64,000 nt of DNA from Levilactobacillus suantsaii (GTDB lineage Bacteria; Bacillota; Bacilli; Lactobacillales; Lactobacillaceae): assembly GCF_004115745.1 (NCBI RefSeq), contig NZ_QXIL01000010.1, positions 1 to 64,000 on the forward strand, given 5' to 3'. The stretch's first letter is position 1. Each line of letters starts with the position of its first letter. Shown piece by piece: positions 9,174 to 17,218 of the stretch. Under the pieces are notes generated by a model. The model saw nothing but the letters and a program-made list of their open reading frames with translations, was not told the origin of the DNA and searched no databases. The position numbers were made by a program, and so were the translations under genes.

Positions 9174-10340
9174 ATGGATGATGTTGTGATTCTAAGCGCC
9201 GTGCGGACGCCTATCGGCAAGTTCGGCCGCAACTTTAAACACGTGTCGGCCGTCGAACTCGGGACCATCGCCGCTCGCGCCGCCGTTGAGGCCAGTGGCG
9301 TCGACCCCACTACGATTCAACAGGGCATCTTTGGCACGGTCTTGCAAGCTGGTTTGGGGCAGAACCTAGCTCGCCAGGTCAGTTTAAACGCCGGACTGGA
9401 CGTCCGCAGTACCGCCATGACCGTCAACCAGGTCTGCGGCTCAAGTCTCAAGGCGATTCGCCTGGGCCAAACTGCCATTATGATGGGGGATGCCGACACC
9501 GTTCTGGTCGGGGGTGCCGAGAACATGAGTCAGGTCCCCTACCTGGACACGGAGAACCGCTGGGGTCATAAGATGGGCGACGAGACCCTGATCGATGGTT
9601 TGCTCAGTGACGGATTGATGGACGCCTTCAACCAAACGCCGATGGGCATCACGGCCGAAAACGTCGCGACAGAATTCCACGTCAGCCGGGCCGAACAAGA
9701 CGCCTTTGCGTTGCGTTCGCAACAACGCGCCGCCCAGGCCCAAGCCGACCACCGTTTCGACGCCGAAATCGTCCCCGTTACCGTGGGCGACCACCAGGTG
9801 ACCACCGACGAAGCCGTCCGGACCGACACCTCGGCAGCCAAACTGGCGGCATTAAAGCCCGCCTTCAAACCGGATGGGACCGTCACGGCCGGGAACGCCG
9901 CCGGGCTCAACGACGGGGCCGCCGCCATGGTCCTAATGCGCCGCTCCACCGCCGAAGCCGCCGGGTTGCCCTACTTGGCCGTGCTCAAAGCCTACCACGA
10001 AAGCGGCATCGACCCAGCCTTGATGGGCTACGCACCAACTTACGCGATTCAAGCGGCCTTGGACCAACAACACTGGACGGTCGCCGACCTTGACCGCATC
10101 GAACTCAACGAGGCCTTTGCCGCCCAGTCCGTTGCGATTGCGCGCGACTTAAAACTCCCTAGCGACAAATTGAACGTCAACGGGGGCGGCATCGCTTTAG
10201 GCCACCCATTAGGCGCTTCGGGGACCCGCATCGTGGTCACCCTCTTGCATGACCTGATGCGTAACGACCTCCACCGGGGTCTCGCCGCACTCTGCGTTGG
10301 CGGTGGCATGGGCATCGCCCTTTTGATTGAACGCCCCTAG
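9174..10340 (+). CDS. Acetyl-CoA C-acetyltransferase (thiolase)
   Basis: Condenses two acetyl-CoA to acetoacetyl-CoA, the usual first step of the mevalonate route to isoprenoids in lactobacilli. The 388 residues show the nucleophile Cys88 in NQVCGSS, the GHPLGASG histidine motif, and the C-terminal CVGGGMG catalytic cysteine. The frame is open upstream to 8994, but the ATG at 9174 follows GGAAAGGAAG and starts with the family-typical MDDVVILSAVRTPIGKF, so the longer version is rejected. No other mevalonate genes are nearby. The 247 bases upstream hold no other gene that I see. Confidence 0.93.
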   Translation: MDDVVILSAVRTPIGKFGRNFKHVSAVELGTIAARAAVEASGVDPTTIQQGIFGTVLQAGLGQNLARQVSLNAGLDVRSTAMTVNQVCGSSLKAIRLGQTAIMMGDADTVLVGGAENMSQVPYLDTENRWGHKMGDETLIDGLLSDGLMDAFNQTPMGITAENVATEFHVSRAEQDAFALRSQQRAAQAQADHRFDAEIVPVTVGDHQVTTDEAVRTDTSAAKLAALKPAFKPDGTVTAGNAAGLNDGAAAMVLMRRSTAEAAGLPYLAVLKAYHESGIDPALMGYAPTYAIQAALDQQHWTVADLDRIELNEAFAAQSVAIARDLKLPSDKLNVNGGGIALGHPLGASGTRIVVTLLHDLMRNDLHRGLAALCVGGGMGIALLIERP

Positions 10341-10354
10341 GCTTCTGGTATAAT
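10327..10354 (+). promoter_or_regulatory. promoter with extended -10
   Basis: TTGAAC, a 16-base spacer and TATAAT preceded by TGG (an extended -10). It overlaps the last codons of the thiolase gene and points at the 63-residue gene, suggesting that the latter has its own transcript. Confidence 0.6.
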
Positions 10355-10389
10355 GGCTTTAAAGTACCTCTCGGGAAGGAAGTTCAGCC

Positions 10390-10581
10390 ATGCTGACTGC
10401 GGATTTTGACGTCAAAATAAAACTTATCATTTTAACCAGTATCGCTATCGTGGTCCTGGCCCTCATCGTCGGCCGACTATGGATCAAGGCGGGCCACTTC
10501 ACCCGCTACTTTAGCGGCGTGCTAGCGGTCATCGTGGTCCTGTGCTTCATCTTAGGATCACTACTGCTGATTCACCAGTAA
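10390..10581 (+). CDS. Small two-helix membrane protein
   Basis: A 63-residue protein of unknown function. Two hydrophobic segments are clear (about residues 12-28 and 38-60), joined by a short basic loop (RLWIKAGHFTRYF). The ATG follows GGGAAGGA at good spacing and a near-consensus promoter lies just upstream, so it is very likely expressed. It ends before a strong hairpin. Confidence 0.7.
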   Translation: MLTADFDVKIKLIILTSIAIVVLALIVGRLWIKAGHFTRYFSGVLAVIVVLCFILGSLLLIHQ

Positions 10582-10587
10582 CCAAAA

Positions 10588-10638
10588 ACAACCAGGAAGC
10601 GGGTCTGAGGATTACTCAGATCCGCTTTCTGGTTGTTC
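10588..10638. terminator. long hairpin between convergent genes
   Basis: Arms of 23 bases (10588-10610 and 10616-10638) beginning AACAACCAG, nearly perfect, around a 5-base loop. No clean T tract follows on the plus strand. It sits between the convergent small membrane genes and probably ends both transcripts. Confidence 0.65.
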
Positions 10639-10655
10639 AAGGAGGCTTTAGGCCC

Positions 10656-10883
10656 CTAATTGCCACTCTCCCATTCGTCACCGGGGTGCACCGGCTTCGA
10701 AGCTGGGTCTTCCTTAGTGGCTGGGGCCGCTGTTGACGTTGTGTCAGAAAAAATTTTGAACATCACCTTGCTAAAGAGGTTCGACCCGTACGCGATGAAG
10801 AAGATGCCCATCCAAAGCTGAACCGACGACATCCTCAAACTGCAAAACAGGGTAAAAAGTCGACACCAACTGCGGAATCCCAT
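10656..10883 (-). CDS. Small membrane protein, possibly frameshifted
   Basis: An open frame of 75 residues with one strong hydrophobic segment (VQLWMGIFFIAYGSNLF) and a polar tail ending DEWESGN. Its own start (ATG, overlapping the stop of an 8-codon upstream frame) has no good ribosome site; the good site (AAAGGAG) belongs to the upstream frame, MKRRLTKE. A MKRRLTK start followed by one hydrophobic helix recalls PspC-domain proteins, so this could be one gene broken by small frameshifts, or a coupled pair. I cannot decide from one sequence; the similarity to PspC is weak. Confidence 0.45.
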   Translation of the reverse strand: MGFRSWCRLFTLFCSLRMSSVQLWMGIFFIAYGSNLFSKVMFKIFSDTTSTAAPATKEDPASKPVHPGDEWESGN

Positions 10884-10909
10884 CACTCTTTGGTCAGACG
10901 GCGTTTCAT
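10883..10909 (-). CDS. Eight-codon upstream frame with strong RBS
   Basis: ATG at 10909 follows AAAGGAG with 8-base spacing and reads MKRRLTKE, then TGA. The stop overlaps the next ATG as TGATG, a typical reinitiation junction. It is either a leader peptide or the displaced N-terminus of the following gene. Confidence 0.4.
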   Translation of the reverse strand: MKRRLTKE

Positions 10910-10992
10910 GGGGCGCACTCCTTTAGCAGATTGCGCCAGCAGCCACCCCCATTAACTTGTCACCAAACTTATTACTCTTAGTATAACACAAA

Positions 10993-11006
10993 TGTAAGCG
11001 CTTACT
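10993..11006. promoter_or_regulatory. cre-like box
   Basis: TGTAAGCGCTTACT matches the CcpA box TGWAARCGYTWNCA at 13 of 14 positions and contains a perfect 12-base palindrome. It lies just upstream of a leftward -10 (TATACT, about 10980), overlapping the promoter region of the small membrane gene; the pucR-like gene starts 168 bases to the right. Carbon catabolite repression of the small gene is the simplest reading. Confidence 0.5.
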
Positions 11007-11174
11007 ATTACCGCTAAGAGCTATCTTTAGTTCTCCCCGTTATCCTTTGCGGCTAAATTTCTCTAGTTCGTTGGCGTTTAGCCCCAAAAGAACGCCCAAA
11101 AGCCCGCCATTTTTATCCACAAACGTGTAAAATAAAAAGTAAGGGGTTACATTTAGAGAACTAGGAGGAATTCG

Positions 11175-12791
11175 ATGACCACCACTGTCGCAGATCTACA
11201 ATTATTACCAGCTTTTCGTCCCACCCACTTGATTGCGGGAAAACGGGGCCGCCAGAATCCGGTCGCCAACATCGCCTTATTAGGGGACCAACAAACGCCC
11301 AACGACATGGCGCCCCACGAAATACTGGTGACATCGCTACAGGAATTTTACCAGACCTCACCTCAGAGACTCAACCTCTTTTTGACGGCATTAACACAAA
11401 GCCAGTGTAGCGCAATAATTGTTCGTTTGACCGACTTTAACTTTACATCTGCCATTCCCCACGCACTCATCACCACTTGCCAGCAACACGACCTCCCCTT
11501 ATTCACACTCCCCCGCGAGAGTGACTACAACGACCTCTTCCTAGCGGTCACCCAACGACTCTTCGCCGATAAGCAACGATTGTTGGACCAATACAAGAAG
11601 CTCAACCAACACTTCGTCACCCAAGCCGCTCAGGACGGCTCGCAACAAGCCGTCCTTGAGACCTTGGCCAGCCTAATTCATAATCCGGTGGTTCTCTTTC
11701 GCTTGCACGCTGGTCGGGAAGAACCGCTCGTGAAAAGTACCGATGTCACCATCCCGCTGGACCGTGTTCAGATCAACGACCGTCAGCTAGCGACCGTTCC
11801 CGCCGAGGTCAGCCACACGTACTTTCGAGCGCCCGTGGCCCAAACGACTAGCCAACAACTTCTGGTGAAATTGCCTCATCAAACGTTGCCCCCGCACTAC
11901 TTGGGAGTTTTCGCCCAAAACCAAGCCATTACCGACGTGGACTTCATGGCAATCGAAAACGCCCTTAACTTCCTACAACTGGCTAGTTTGCAACAGACCA
12001 CCTGGACCCAGGCCCAGCAGAGCTACGACAACGATCTGATCGACGACCTGTTCGCCGGAAACCTGACTCAACCGGGGACTCTCAACCAAGCATTAACCCA
12101 CTTCCATCTGGATGCTGACCAGCATTATCGCCTAGTGTTGGTCCAGTGTCGCACCGCTGCGGCCCAAACAGCGGACGCCTTCAGTCAACAGCCCACCGTA
12201 GCCCACCGCATTCTGACGTTTATTCGCCAACACTGGGTCCCCGTTTTGACTCGAATCCGGCCCGATCGCATCCTCGTGGCGTTACCCGTAACTACTGCTC
12301 TAGCCGACTTGAAACGTCCCTTACAACGGTGGCTACAAACCGCTACAGCCAGTGATTACCAAGTCGGCATCAGCACCCCGAGTCTTCCGAGAAACTTCGG
12401 AACAGCCGTCGCTCAGACCGTTAAAACCGTCCAACTTGCCGACGCCCTGTTGCCCAAAGCCCGGGTAGTGACTCTAAACGACCTGGGGTTCTACCGGTGC
12501 TTATTACCCCTCACTAATCCGGCGGACCTCCGTGCCTTGGTGCCCGAAGAACTCCTGGACTTGAATACCCAGCACCCCGAACTTTACCGGACTTTAACGA
12601 CCTATTTCGCCCATAACCACAGCATTAAGGACAGTGCGGCGGCCCTCTATATCCATCCCAAGACCATGAGCTATCGACTAAATAAGATCAAACGGCTCAC
12701 GACTCTCGATTTTACGGATGCAGAGAACCTCTTCATGGCTAACGTGGGGTGCCACATCTTGAATTTGGTGACCCAGCATGTCCTGTCCTAA
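11175..12791 (+). CDS. PucR-family transcriptional regulator
   Basis: A 538-residue cytoplasmic regulator. The N-terminal part (about 1-130) has the layout of the PucR domain (LLPAFRPTHLIAGKRGRQNPVANIALL), the middle looks like the GAF/GGDEF-like linker of this family, and the C-terminus ends with the PucR helix-turn-helix (DSAAALYIHPKTMSYRLNKI). PucR-type proteins respond to purine breakdown, amino acids or other metabolites; the ligand here is unknown. The ATG follows CTAGGAGG. No catabolic operon lies next to it, so its target is not evident, though a purine permease is encoded 20 kb away. Confidence 0.85.
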   Translation: MTTTVADLQLLPAFRPTHLIAGKRGRQNPVANIALLGDQQTPNDMAPHEILVTSLQEFYQTSPQRLNLFLTALTQSQCSAIIVRLTDFNFTSAIPHALITTCQQHDLPLFTLPRESDYNDLFLAVTQRLFADKQRLLDQYKKLNQHFVTQAAQDGSQQAVLETLASLIHNPVVLFRLHAGREEPLVKSTDVTIPLDRVQINDRQLATVPAEVSHTYFRAPVAQTTSQQLLVKLPHQTLPPHYLGVFAQNQAITDVDFMAIENALNFLQLASLQQTTWTQAQQSYDNDLIDDLFAGNLTQPGTLNQALTHFHLDADQHYRLVLVQCRTAAAQTADAFSQQPTVAHRILTFIRQHWVPVLTRIRPDRILVALPVTTALADLKRPLQRWLQTATASDYQVGISTPSLPRNFGTAVAQTVKTVQLADALLPKARVVTLNDLGFYRCLLPLTNPADLRALVPEELLDLNTQHPELYRTLTTYFAHNHSIKDSAAALYIHPKTMSYRLNKIKRLTTLDFTDAENLFMANVGCHILNLVTQHVLS

Positions 12792-13187
12792 ACTGGCACG
12801 CCTGCTTTTCGCCCCGTCTAGTGAATACAATCACATAGATATTCAATCCCCATATATCTCGTCGTTTTCGCTAAATTTAATCTGCATTATTCTATATATC
12901 TATGATATACTTACTTTGCATTCCTCTAGTCTTTCAGTTCAGCATGGCGGTTGACGTTTCGGCGCCCCCCACTGGGCGCAAGGCTAGTCGTTATAGTCCA
13001 CCCAACGATGTAAGCGCTGTCTATAACTTGTTCACCGTTGACTTGTGCACCATTGAATTTTGAGGTTGGCTTTAACGATTTTCGCTCAGATGAGTTCGCA
13101 GCCCCGCACAGGACGACCTGTGGGCGGAAACGCCACCACTGCCATTCCAGTGACCTGGTCACTGCAACCTAAAAGGAAGTCGTTATT
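12792..13187 (+). promoter_or_regulatory. long regulatory upstream region of NarL-type gene
   Basis: Gene-free stretch of 396 bases. It holds an AT-rich part (12830-12915), a GCGCCC/GGGCGC hairpin (12962-12979), a cre-like box TGTAAGCGCTGTCT at 13009-13022 (12 of 14 matches), and two further inverted repeats (13107-13122, CACAGG/CCTGTG; and 13148-13164). The open frames here lack ribosome sites and look accidental. The amount of structure suggests a long regulated leader, but no known riboswitch was recognised. Confidence 0.4.
13148..13164. promoter_or_regulatory. perfect palindrome before NarL-type gene
   Basis: CAGTGACC and GGTCACTG, 8-base arms with a single central T, lying 7 bases ahead of the AAAAGGA ribosome site of the regulator. 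The symmetry suits a dimeric DNA-binding protein, so autoregulation is possible. Confidence 0.4.
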
Positions 13188-13838
13188 ATGCATAGAATAC
13201 TTGTTGCCGACAGTCTCGAAATCGTTCGGACTGGTCTCACCTACTTAGTCGATCAACAACCCCAGTTCCAAGTCGTCGCCCAAACGCATAACGGGACGGA
13301 TACCTTTATGCGCGTCGAGCAGGGCGACGTGGACATCGTCATCATGGGTCTGAACATGCCTGGTGAAAACGCGTTGTTGACCATTCGACGGCTCCATGAC
13401 CTTTCGCCACGGGTCGCCATTTTGATTTTAACCGTCCACGAGGAGCAGGACTATATCGTCCAGGCCCTCCAGAATGGGGCCAGCGCCTACATTCTCAAGC
13501 GCTCGCCCAACTACCAAATCGTGACGGCCTTGCGGGCACTGGCTCGTCACGAAAAGTGTCTCGACCCAAACATCGTGCTGCAACCCGAGAGCATCACTCA
13601 ACTGAACCACCAGCATTTCCACGCCCAGGTGACCGGTTACGACGCTCTCTCCAAGCGTGAACGGGAGGTGTTTCCGCTCATCACATTGGGGTACGGCAAC
13701 AAGGAAGTCGCTGAGCGCCTGTGTATCTCGACCAAGACCGTGGAAGCCCACAAGGCCAACATCATGCGTAAGCTATCGCTTAACGGCCACGTTGATTTAG
13801 TTCACTACGCGCTACACCACCACCTGGTCAATTTATGA
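13188..13838 (+). CDS. NarL/LuxR-type response regulator without phospho-acceptor Asp
   Basis: A 216-residue protein with receiver domain (1-120) and LuxR-type helix-turn-helix (about 148-212, LSKREREVFPLITLGYGNKEV and STKTVEAHKANI). Known family members are activated by phosphorylation of an Asp in the MDLxMPG motif. Here the motif reads IMGLNMPG: residue 54 is Gly (codon GGT at 13347-13349). The acidic pair at the phosphorylation site is also reduced (VADS, Asp8-Ser9), while Thr82 and Lys104 are kept. No histidine kinase gene is adjacent. It probably works without phosphorylation or through another signal. Start ATG follows AAAAGGA. Confidence 0.9.
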   Translation: MHRILVADSLEIVRTGLTYLVDQQPQFQVVAQTHNGTDTFMRVEQGDVDIVIMGLNMPGENALLTIRRLHDLSPRVAILILTVHEEQDYIVQALQNGASAYILKRSPNYQIVTALRALARHEKCLDPNIVLQPESITQLNHQHFHAQVTGYDALSKREREVFPLITLGYGNKEVAERLCISTKTVEAHKANIMRKLSLNGHVDLVHYALHHHLVNL

Positions 13839-13851
13839 GGTCTCCAAACTT

Positions 13852-13892
13852 AAAACGCGTTTCTCAAGCGAGACTTGAGAAACGCGTTTTTT
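13852..13892. terminator. bidirectional terminator
   Basis: Arms AAAACGCGTTTCTCAAG (13852-13868) and complement (13874-13890) followed by T. It separates the convergent NarL-type and XRE genes. Confidence 0.9.
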
Positions 13893-13903
13893 ATTAACCA
13901 ATG

Positions 13904-14854
13904 TCACTTTTCGGGCTGCGCCTTCATTTGGGGCTCTTGGCCCGGCGTCAGTAACGGCTTAGTGGCCTTACCAGTGCTGGTTTGCCGCACCTGATTGCGC
14001 ATCGCTGCCACCTTGACTTCGATCACTTCATTGCGGTTGAGCCGCGCGAACGCCAAGGCTTCATCCAACAACTGGGAAACCACCGTTTGGGACCGGTGCT
14101 CCGCAAGCGCATTTTGCGCGGCTAAGAACTTCAGCCGCGGTAAGTAGTAGGTCACGTGGTGGTCCGAGCACATGTTCAACCCCGAGTTGATAAGCTGATT
14201 ACTCAACTTGTAATTCGTGTCGCCCGCGTAAAATTCCGCGGTGTAGTAAATTAGCGTCAACACCCGTAGATGATAATTATTTTCCCGGGTGGCCGCAACC
14301 GTGGGCTCCAAGTGCCGCAAGTAGTGCCGGACCTTTTCAAAGTAAAAGACGGCTTGGTCGTGTTCTTGGCGCCGGGCATACAGAATCCCCGACCCCAGAA
14401 AGGCCAGCTGGGTCATAATCGTCTGGTGGCGTTCATCGAGGTCGTTTAAAATCCGCGAGAAGTCGAACAACACCTTATCCGGTTGACGGTTCACCAGCGT
14501 ATTCACGATCCCCCGTAGGTAATAGAATTGCATCTTCAACGGAATCGCATCCAGTTGCGTCACGTTGATTTTAGCCAACCCCCGTAAAACGCGCCGGTAG
14601 TCTTCGGTCATCAACTCTTCCTCGACCGTGTCGAGCGCCTGCGCTAACCGCGACGCCGTCTCCTCTTGGTCCTGATAGAGTTCGTCGACCGTCAGGCCTA
14701 ACCGCGCACACAACCGACTCAGAATCGTCAGGGACGGAATCCGGTTATTATTCTCAAATTTACTAAGAGTCGCCTGCGTACAAATGCCCTCGCAGAGCTT
14801 CACCTGCGATAACTTGAGTGCTTTTCGGCGATCGATAAAAACGTCGATGTCCAC
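13904..14854 (-). CDS. XRE/Rgg-like regulator with helical repeats
   Basis: A 316-residue transcription factor. Residues 5-60 form an XRE helix-turn-helix (RRKALKLSQVKLCEGICTQATLSKFE), and the remainder is helical with TPR-like character, as in RRNPP/Rgg regulators that sense short peptides. It is the last gene in a leftward row after the SufT-like gene (12 bases away), so it may be cotranscribed. No obvious signal peptide gene is adjacent. Its target is unknown; the suf promoter, which has an inverted repeat over its -35, is a candidate by proximity only. Confidence 0.8.
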   Translation of the reverse strand: MDIDVFIDRRKALKLSQVKLCEGICTQATLSKFENNNRIPSLTILSRLCARLGLTVDELYQDQEETASRLAQALDTVEEELMTEDYRRVLRGLAKINVTQLDAIPLKMQFYYLRGIVNTLVNRQPDKVLFDFSRILNDLDERHQTIMTQLAFLGSGILYARRQEHDQAVFYFEKVRHYLRHLEPTVAATRENNYHLRVLTLIYYTAEFYAGDTNYKLSNQLINSGLNMCSDHHVTYYLPRLKFLAAQNALAEHRSQTVVSQLLDEALAFARLNRNEVIEVKVAAMRNQVRQTSTGKATKPLLTPGQEPQMKAQPEK

Positions 14855-14866
14855 GTGCTCACCTCA

Positions 14867-15199
14867 TTATTCGTGTAGTTCTAACGCGACCTTGGCGTAA
14901 CGACTCATGTTGGAGAGGTCCCACGCAGGTTCCCACACCAAGTTGATCGCACAAGTATGAACTGCCGGCACCTGAGTGACCGCCTGCCGAATGCTATCGG
15001 CCAAGAGGTTCCCAATCGGACACCCCATAGTCGTCAGGGTCATCGTTAAAGTACAGTTACCGTCGTCCGTCACGTCTACCCCGTAAATTAAGCCGAGGTT
15101 CACAATATCCACACCAAGTTCGGGGTCGATGACGGTTTCAAGCTGTTTCAAAACCGCCTCTTCCACCGGTGACTTAGTCTTCACAACTGGTTGTGCCAT
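14867..15199 (-). CDS. sufT: SufT-like (DUF59/MIP18) iron-sulfur maturation protein
   Basis: A 110-residue MIP18-family protein, known to help in Fe-S cluster assembly or carriage. Seen: VIDPELGVDIVNLGLIYGV near the N-terminus and the TTMGCPIGNLL cysteine motif, both typical. The frame opens at a GTG at 15211, but the ATG at 15199 has AAAAGGTGG at correct spacing. It lies 132 bases downstream of sufB on the same strand, which supports the role. Symbol is assigned by family and context. Confidence 0.85.
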   Translation of the reverse strand: MAQPVVKTKSPVEEAVLKQLETVIDPELGVDIVNLGLIYGVDVTDDGNCTLTMTLTTMGCPIGNLLADSIRQAVTQVPAVHTCAINLVWEPAWDLSNMSRYAKVALELHE

Positions 15200-15331
15200 A
15201 GTTTTTCCCACCTTTTGAGGTCTGCTAAACCAATCACAAACGTTGTTAGTTTAATTGTAATTGGTTTGCCCGCCGCTGACAAGCAATCGCCACACCCAGT
15301 GAGGCTTTTCAGCGACATCAACGTCATCTTT

Positions 15332-16738
15332 TTACCCAATGGACCCTTCCATCTCAAAACTGATCAAGCGGTTCAATTCGACCGCGTATTCCATCGGGAG
15401 CTGCTTGGTAAACGGCTCCACGAAGCCCATAATGATCATTTCCGTGGCCTTGGCTTCGGAAATTCCCCGGCTCATCAAGTAGTAGAGCTGGGTCTCCGAA
15501 ATCTTCGACACCTTGGCCTCGTGTTCCATGGCCACGTTCGAGTTATAAATTTCATTATATGGAATTGTATCCGAGGACGACTGGTCATCCATGATGATGG
15601 TGTCACACTCCACGTGGGCTTTCGAGCCATCGGAATGTTCACCAAAGCGGACGGTCCCGCGGTAATCGGTCGAGCCCCCAGTCTTAGAAATCGACTTGGA
15701 GACAATCGAACTCGACGTGTTCTTGGCGTTATGGATCATCCGGGCCCCGGAATCCTGGTGAATCCCGTTGCTGGCCACGGCAATCGATAACATGGTCCTG
15801 CGGGCACCTTTACCGTTCAAGTAGACGCTGGGGTACTTCATCGTGACCTTGGACCCTAGGTTCCCGTCGACCCACTCCATGGTGGCGTTCTCGGCGGCGG
15901 CCGCCCGCTTAGTCTCTAAACTGTAGACGTTATCCGACCAGTTTTGAATCGTGGTGTAGCGGCAATACGCGTCCTTTTCGACGTTGACTTCGACCACCGC
16001 GGCGTGCAGGCTATCCGACGAATAGTTCGGGGCGGTACACCCCTCGACGTAATCAATGCGGGCGCCCTCGTCGACTATAATCAAGGTCCGTTCAAACTGG
16101 CCCGAATTTTCCGCGTTCAACCGAAAATAAGCCTGAATCGGCGTCTTGGTCTGGACGCCCTTGGGCACGTAGATAAACGACCCGCCGGACCAGACCGCGG
16201 CGTTCAAAGCAGCGAACTTATTATCTGCGGGGTGAACCAGCTTCCCAAACCACTTCTTGAAGAGTTCTGGGTATTCCCGCAAAGCCGTATCAGTATCCGT
16301 AAAGATAATGCCCAGCTTAGCAAAGTCTTTTCGCATATTATGGTAGACCACTTCGGATTCATATTGGGCCGACGACCCAGCTAAGTATTTCCGTTCGGCT
16401 TCGGGAACCCCCAACCGATCAAAGGTCTTCTTGAGATCTTCCGGCACGTCCTTCCAATCTCGGTACTTCTTATCGGTCATTTTTTGATAGTACAGCATAT
16501 CCTTCAAGTCGAGCTTAGACAGGTCCGGCCCGTAGTTCGGCATCGGCAATTTCTTGTAAATTTCGTAAGCGTGAAGCCGGTAGTCCAGCATCCACTTGGG
16601 TTCGTGCTTGGCCGCCGAAATTTGGCGAACCGTTTCTTCAGTGAGGCCCCGGCCCGTGGAATAGGCTGGCGTCACGTCATCGTGGAACCCGTATTCATAA
16701 TCTTGATCTTGTTTGACCACATCTGGTACTTCTACCAT
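15332..16738 (-). CDS. sufB: Fe-S scaffold protein SufB
   Basis: Core of the SufBCD scaffold on which Fe-S clusters are built in the cytoplasm. The 468 residues match family length. Recognised wording includes [21 protein letters not shown] (as a pattern near 125-145), [15 protein letters not shown] with the conserved Cys, and [17 protein letters not shown] near the C-terminus. The ATG follows AAAGGAGG. It starts 3 bases after the sufU stop, last in sufC-D-S-U-B, the standard Gram-positive order. Confidence 0.97.
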   Translation of the reverse strand: MVEVPDVVKQDQDYEYGFHDDVTPAYSTGRGLTEETVRQISAAKHEPKWMLDYRLHAYEIYKKLPMPNYGPDLSKLDLKDMLYYQKMTDKKYRDWKDVPEDLKKTFDRLGVPEAERKYLAGSSAQYESEVVYHNMRKDFAKLGIIFTDTDTALREYPELFKKWFGKLVHPADNKFAALNAAVWSGGSFIYVPKGVQTKTPIQAYFRLNAENSGQFERTLIIVDEGARIDYVEGCTAPNYSSDSLHAAVVEVNVEKDAYCRYTTIQNWSDNVYSLETKRAAAAENATMEWVDGNLGSKVTMKYPSVYLNGKGARRTMLSIAVASNGIHQDSGARMIHNAKNTSSSIVSKSISKTGGSTDYRGTVRFGEHSDGSKAHVECDTIIMDDQSSSDTIPYNEIYNSNVAMEHEAKVSKISETQLYYLMSRGISEAKATEMIIMGFVEPFTKQLPMEYAVELNRLISFEMEGSIG

Positions 16739-16741
16739 GGC

Positions 16742-17218
16742 TTAGTCCTCCTTTGGTTCCGTCTTCTGATCTTGATCTTCTTCCCGCATCAACGCTCGCT
16801 GTAATGCCCACCAGGATAGGGTGGCACACTTGATACGAGCTGGAAATTGCATGACGCTCGACAGAATAGCGGCATCCTCTAACTCGTCCAAGTCCTTTTG
16901 CGGGTGTTGCTTGCCCATGACCATATCAGAAAAGGTCTTGGCCATGTGGAGGGCTTGTTCCTTACTCTTGCCCATCACGGCATCGGTCATCATGCTGGCT
17001 GACGACTGACTAATCGTGCAGCCATCACCAGTAAAACCAATGTCTGCGATACGATCATGGTCGTCCAGCTTGATGTCCAAGTTAATCACGTCCCCGCAGG
17101 TCGGGTTCTTCAACGTAATGTTACTAGTAGAATCCGCTAAGGGGTGCTTGTGGTGGGGATGATCCGAATGATCCAGAATAACTTCTCGATACAAACTATT
17201 TAGTTTCGACAGACCCAT
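16742..17218 (-). CDS. sufU: SufU, sulfur-transfer protein
   Basis: Zinc-containing partner that accepts sulfur from SufS and passes it to SufBCD. The 158 residues show three conserved cysteines in PTCGD (Cys41), GDGCTIS (Cys67) and IKCATL, with the Asp next to the first Cys; the 18-20 residue insert typical of SufU versus IscU is present. The start overlaps the end of sufS by 23 bases, with AAAGGAG at good spacing inside sufS. Confidence 0.95.
   Translation of the reverse strand: MGLSKLNSLYREVILDHSDHPHHKHPLADSTSNITLKNPTCGDVINLDIKLDDHDRIADIGFTGDGCTISQSSASMMTDAVMGKSKEQALHMAKTFSDMVMGKQHPQKDLDELEDAAILSSVMQFPARIKCATLSWWALQRALMREEDQDQKTEPKED

Noticed and set aside
9174-10340. Longer version of the thiolase starting at 8994
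   Set aside because: The extra 60 residues are not thiolase-like and start without a ribosome site, whereas ATG 9174 has a good site and the family N-terminus.
12926-13162. 78-codon minus-strand open frame upstream of the NarL-type gene
   Set aside because: No ribosome site, no conserved pattern, and it spans the hairpins of the regulator leader.
15191-15790. 199-codon plus-strand open frame opposite sufB
   Set aside because: It overlaps the conserved sufB reading frame and the sufT start; no ribosome site or recognisable motif.
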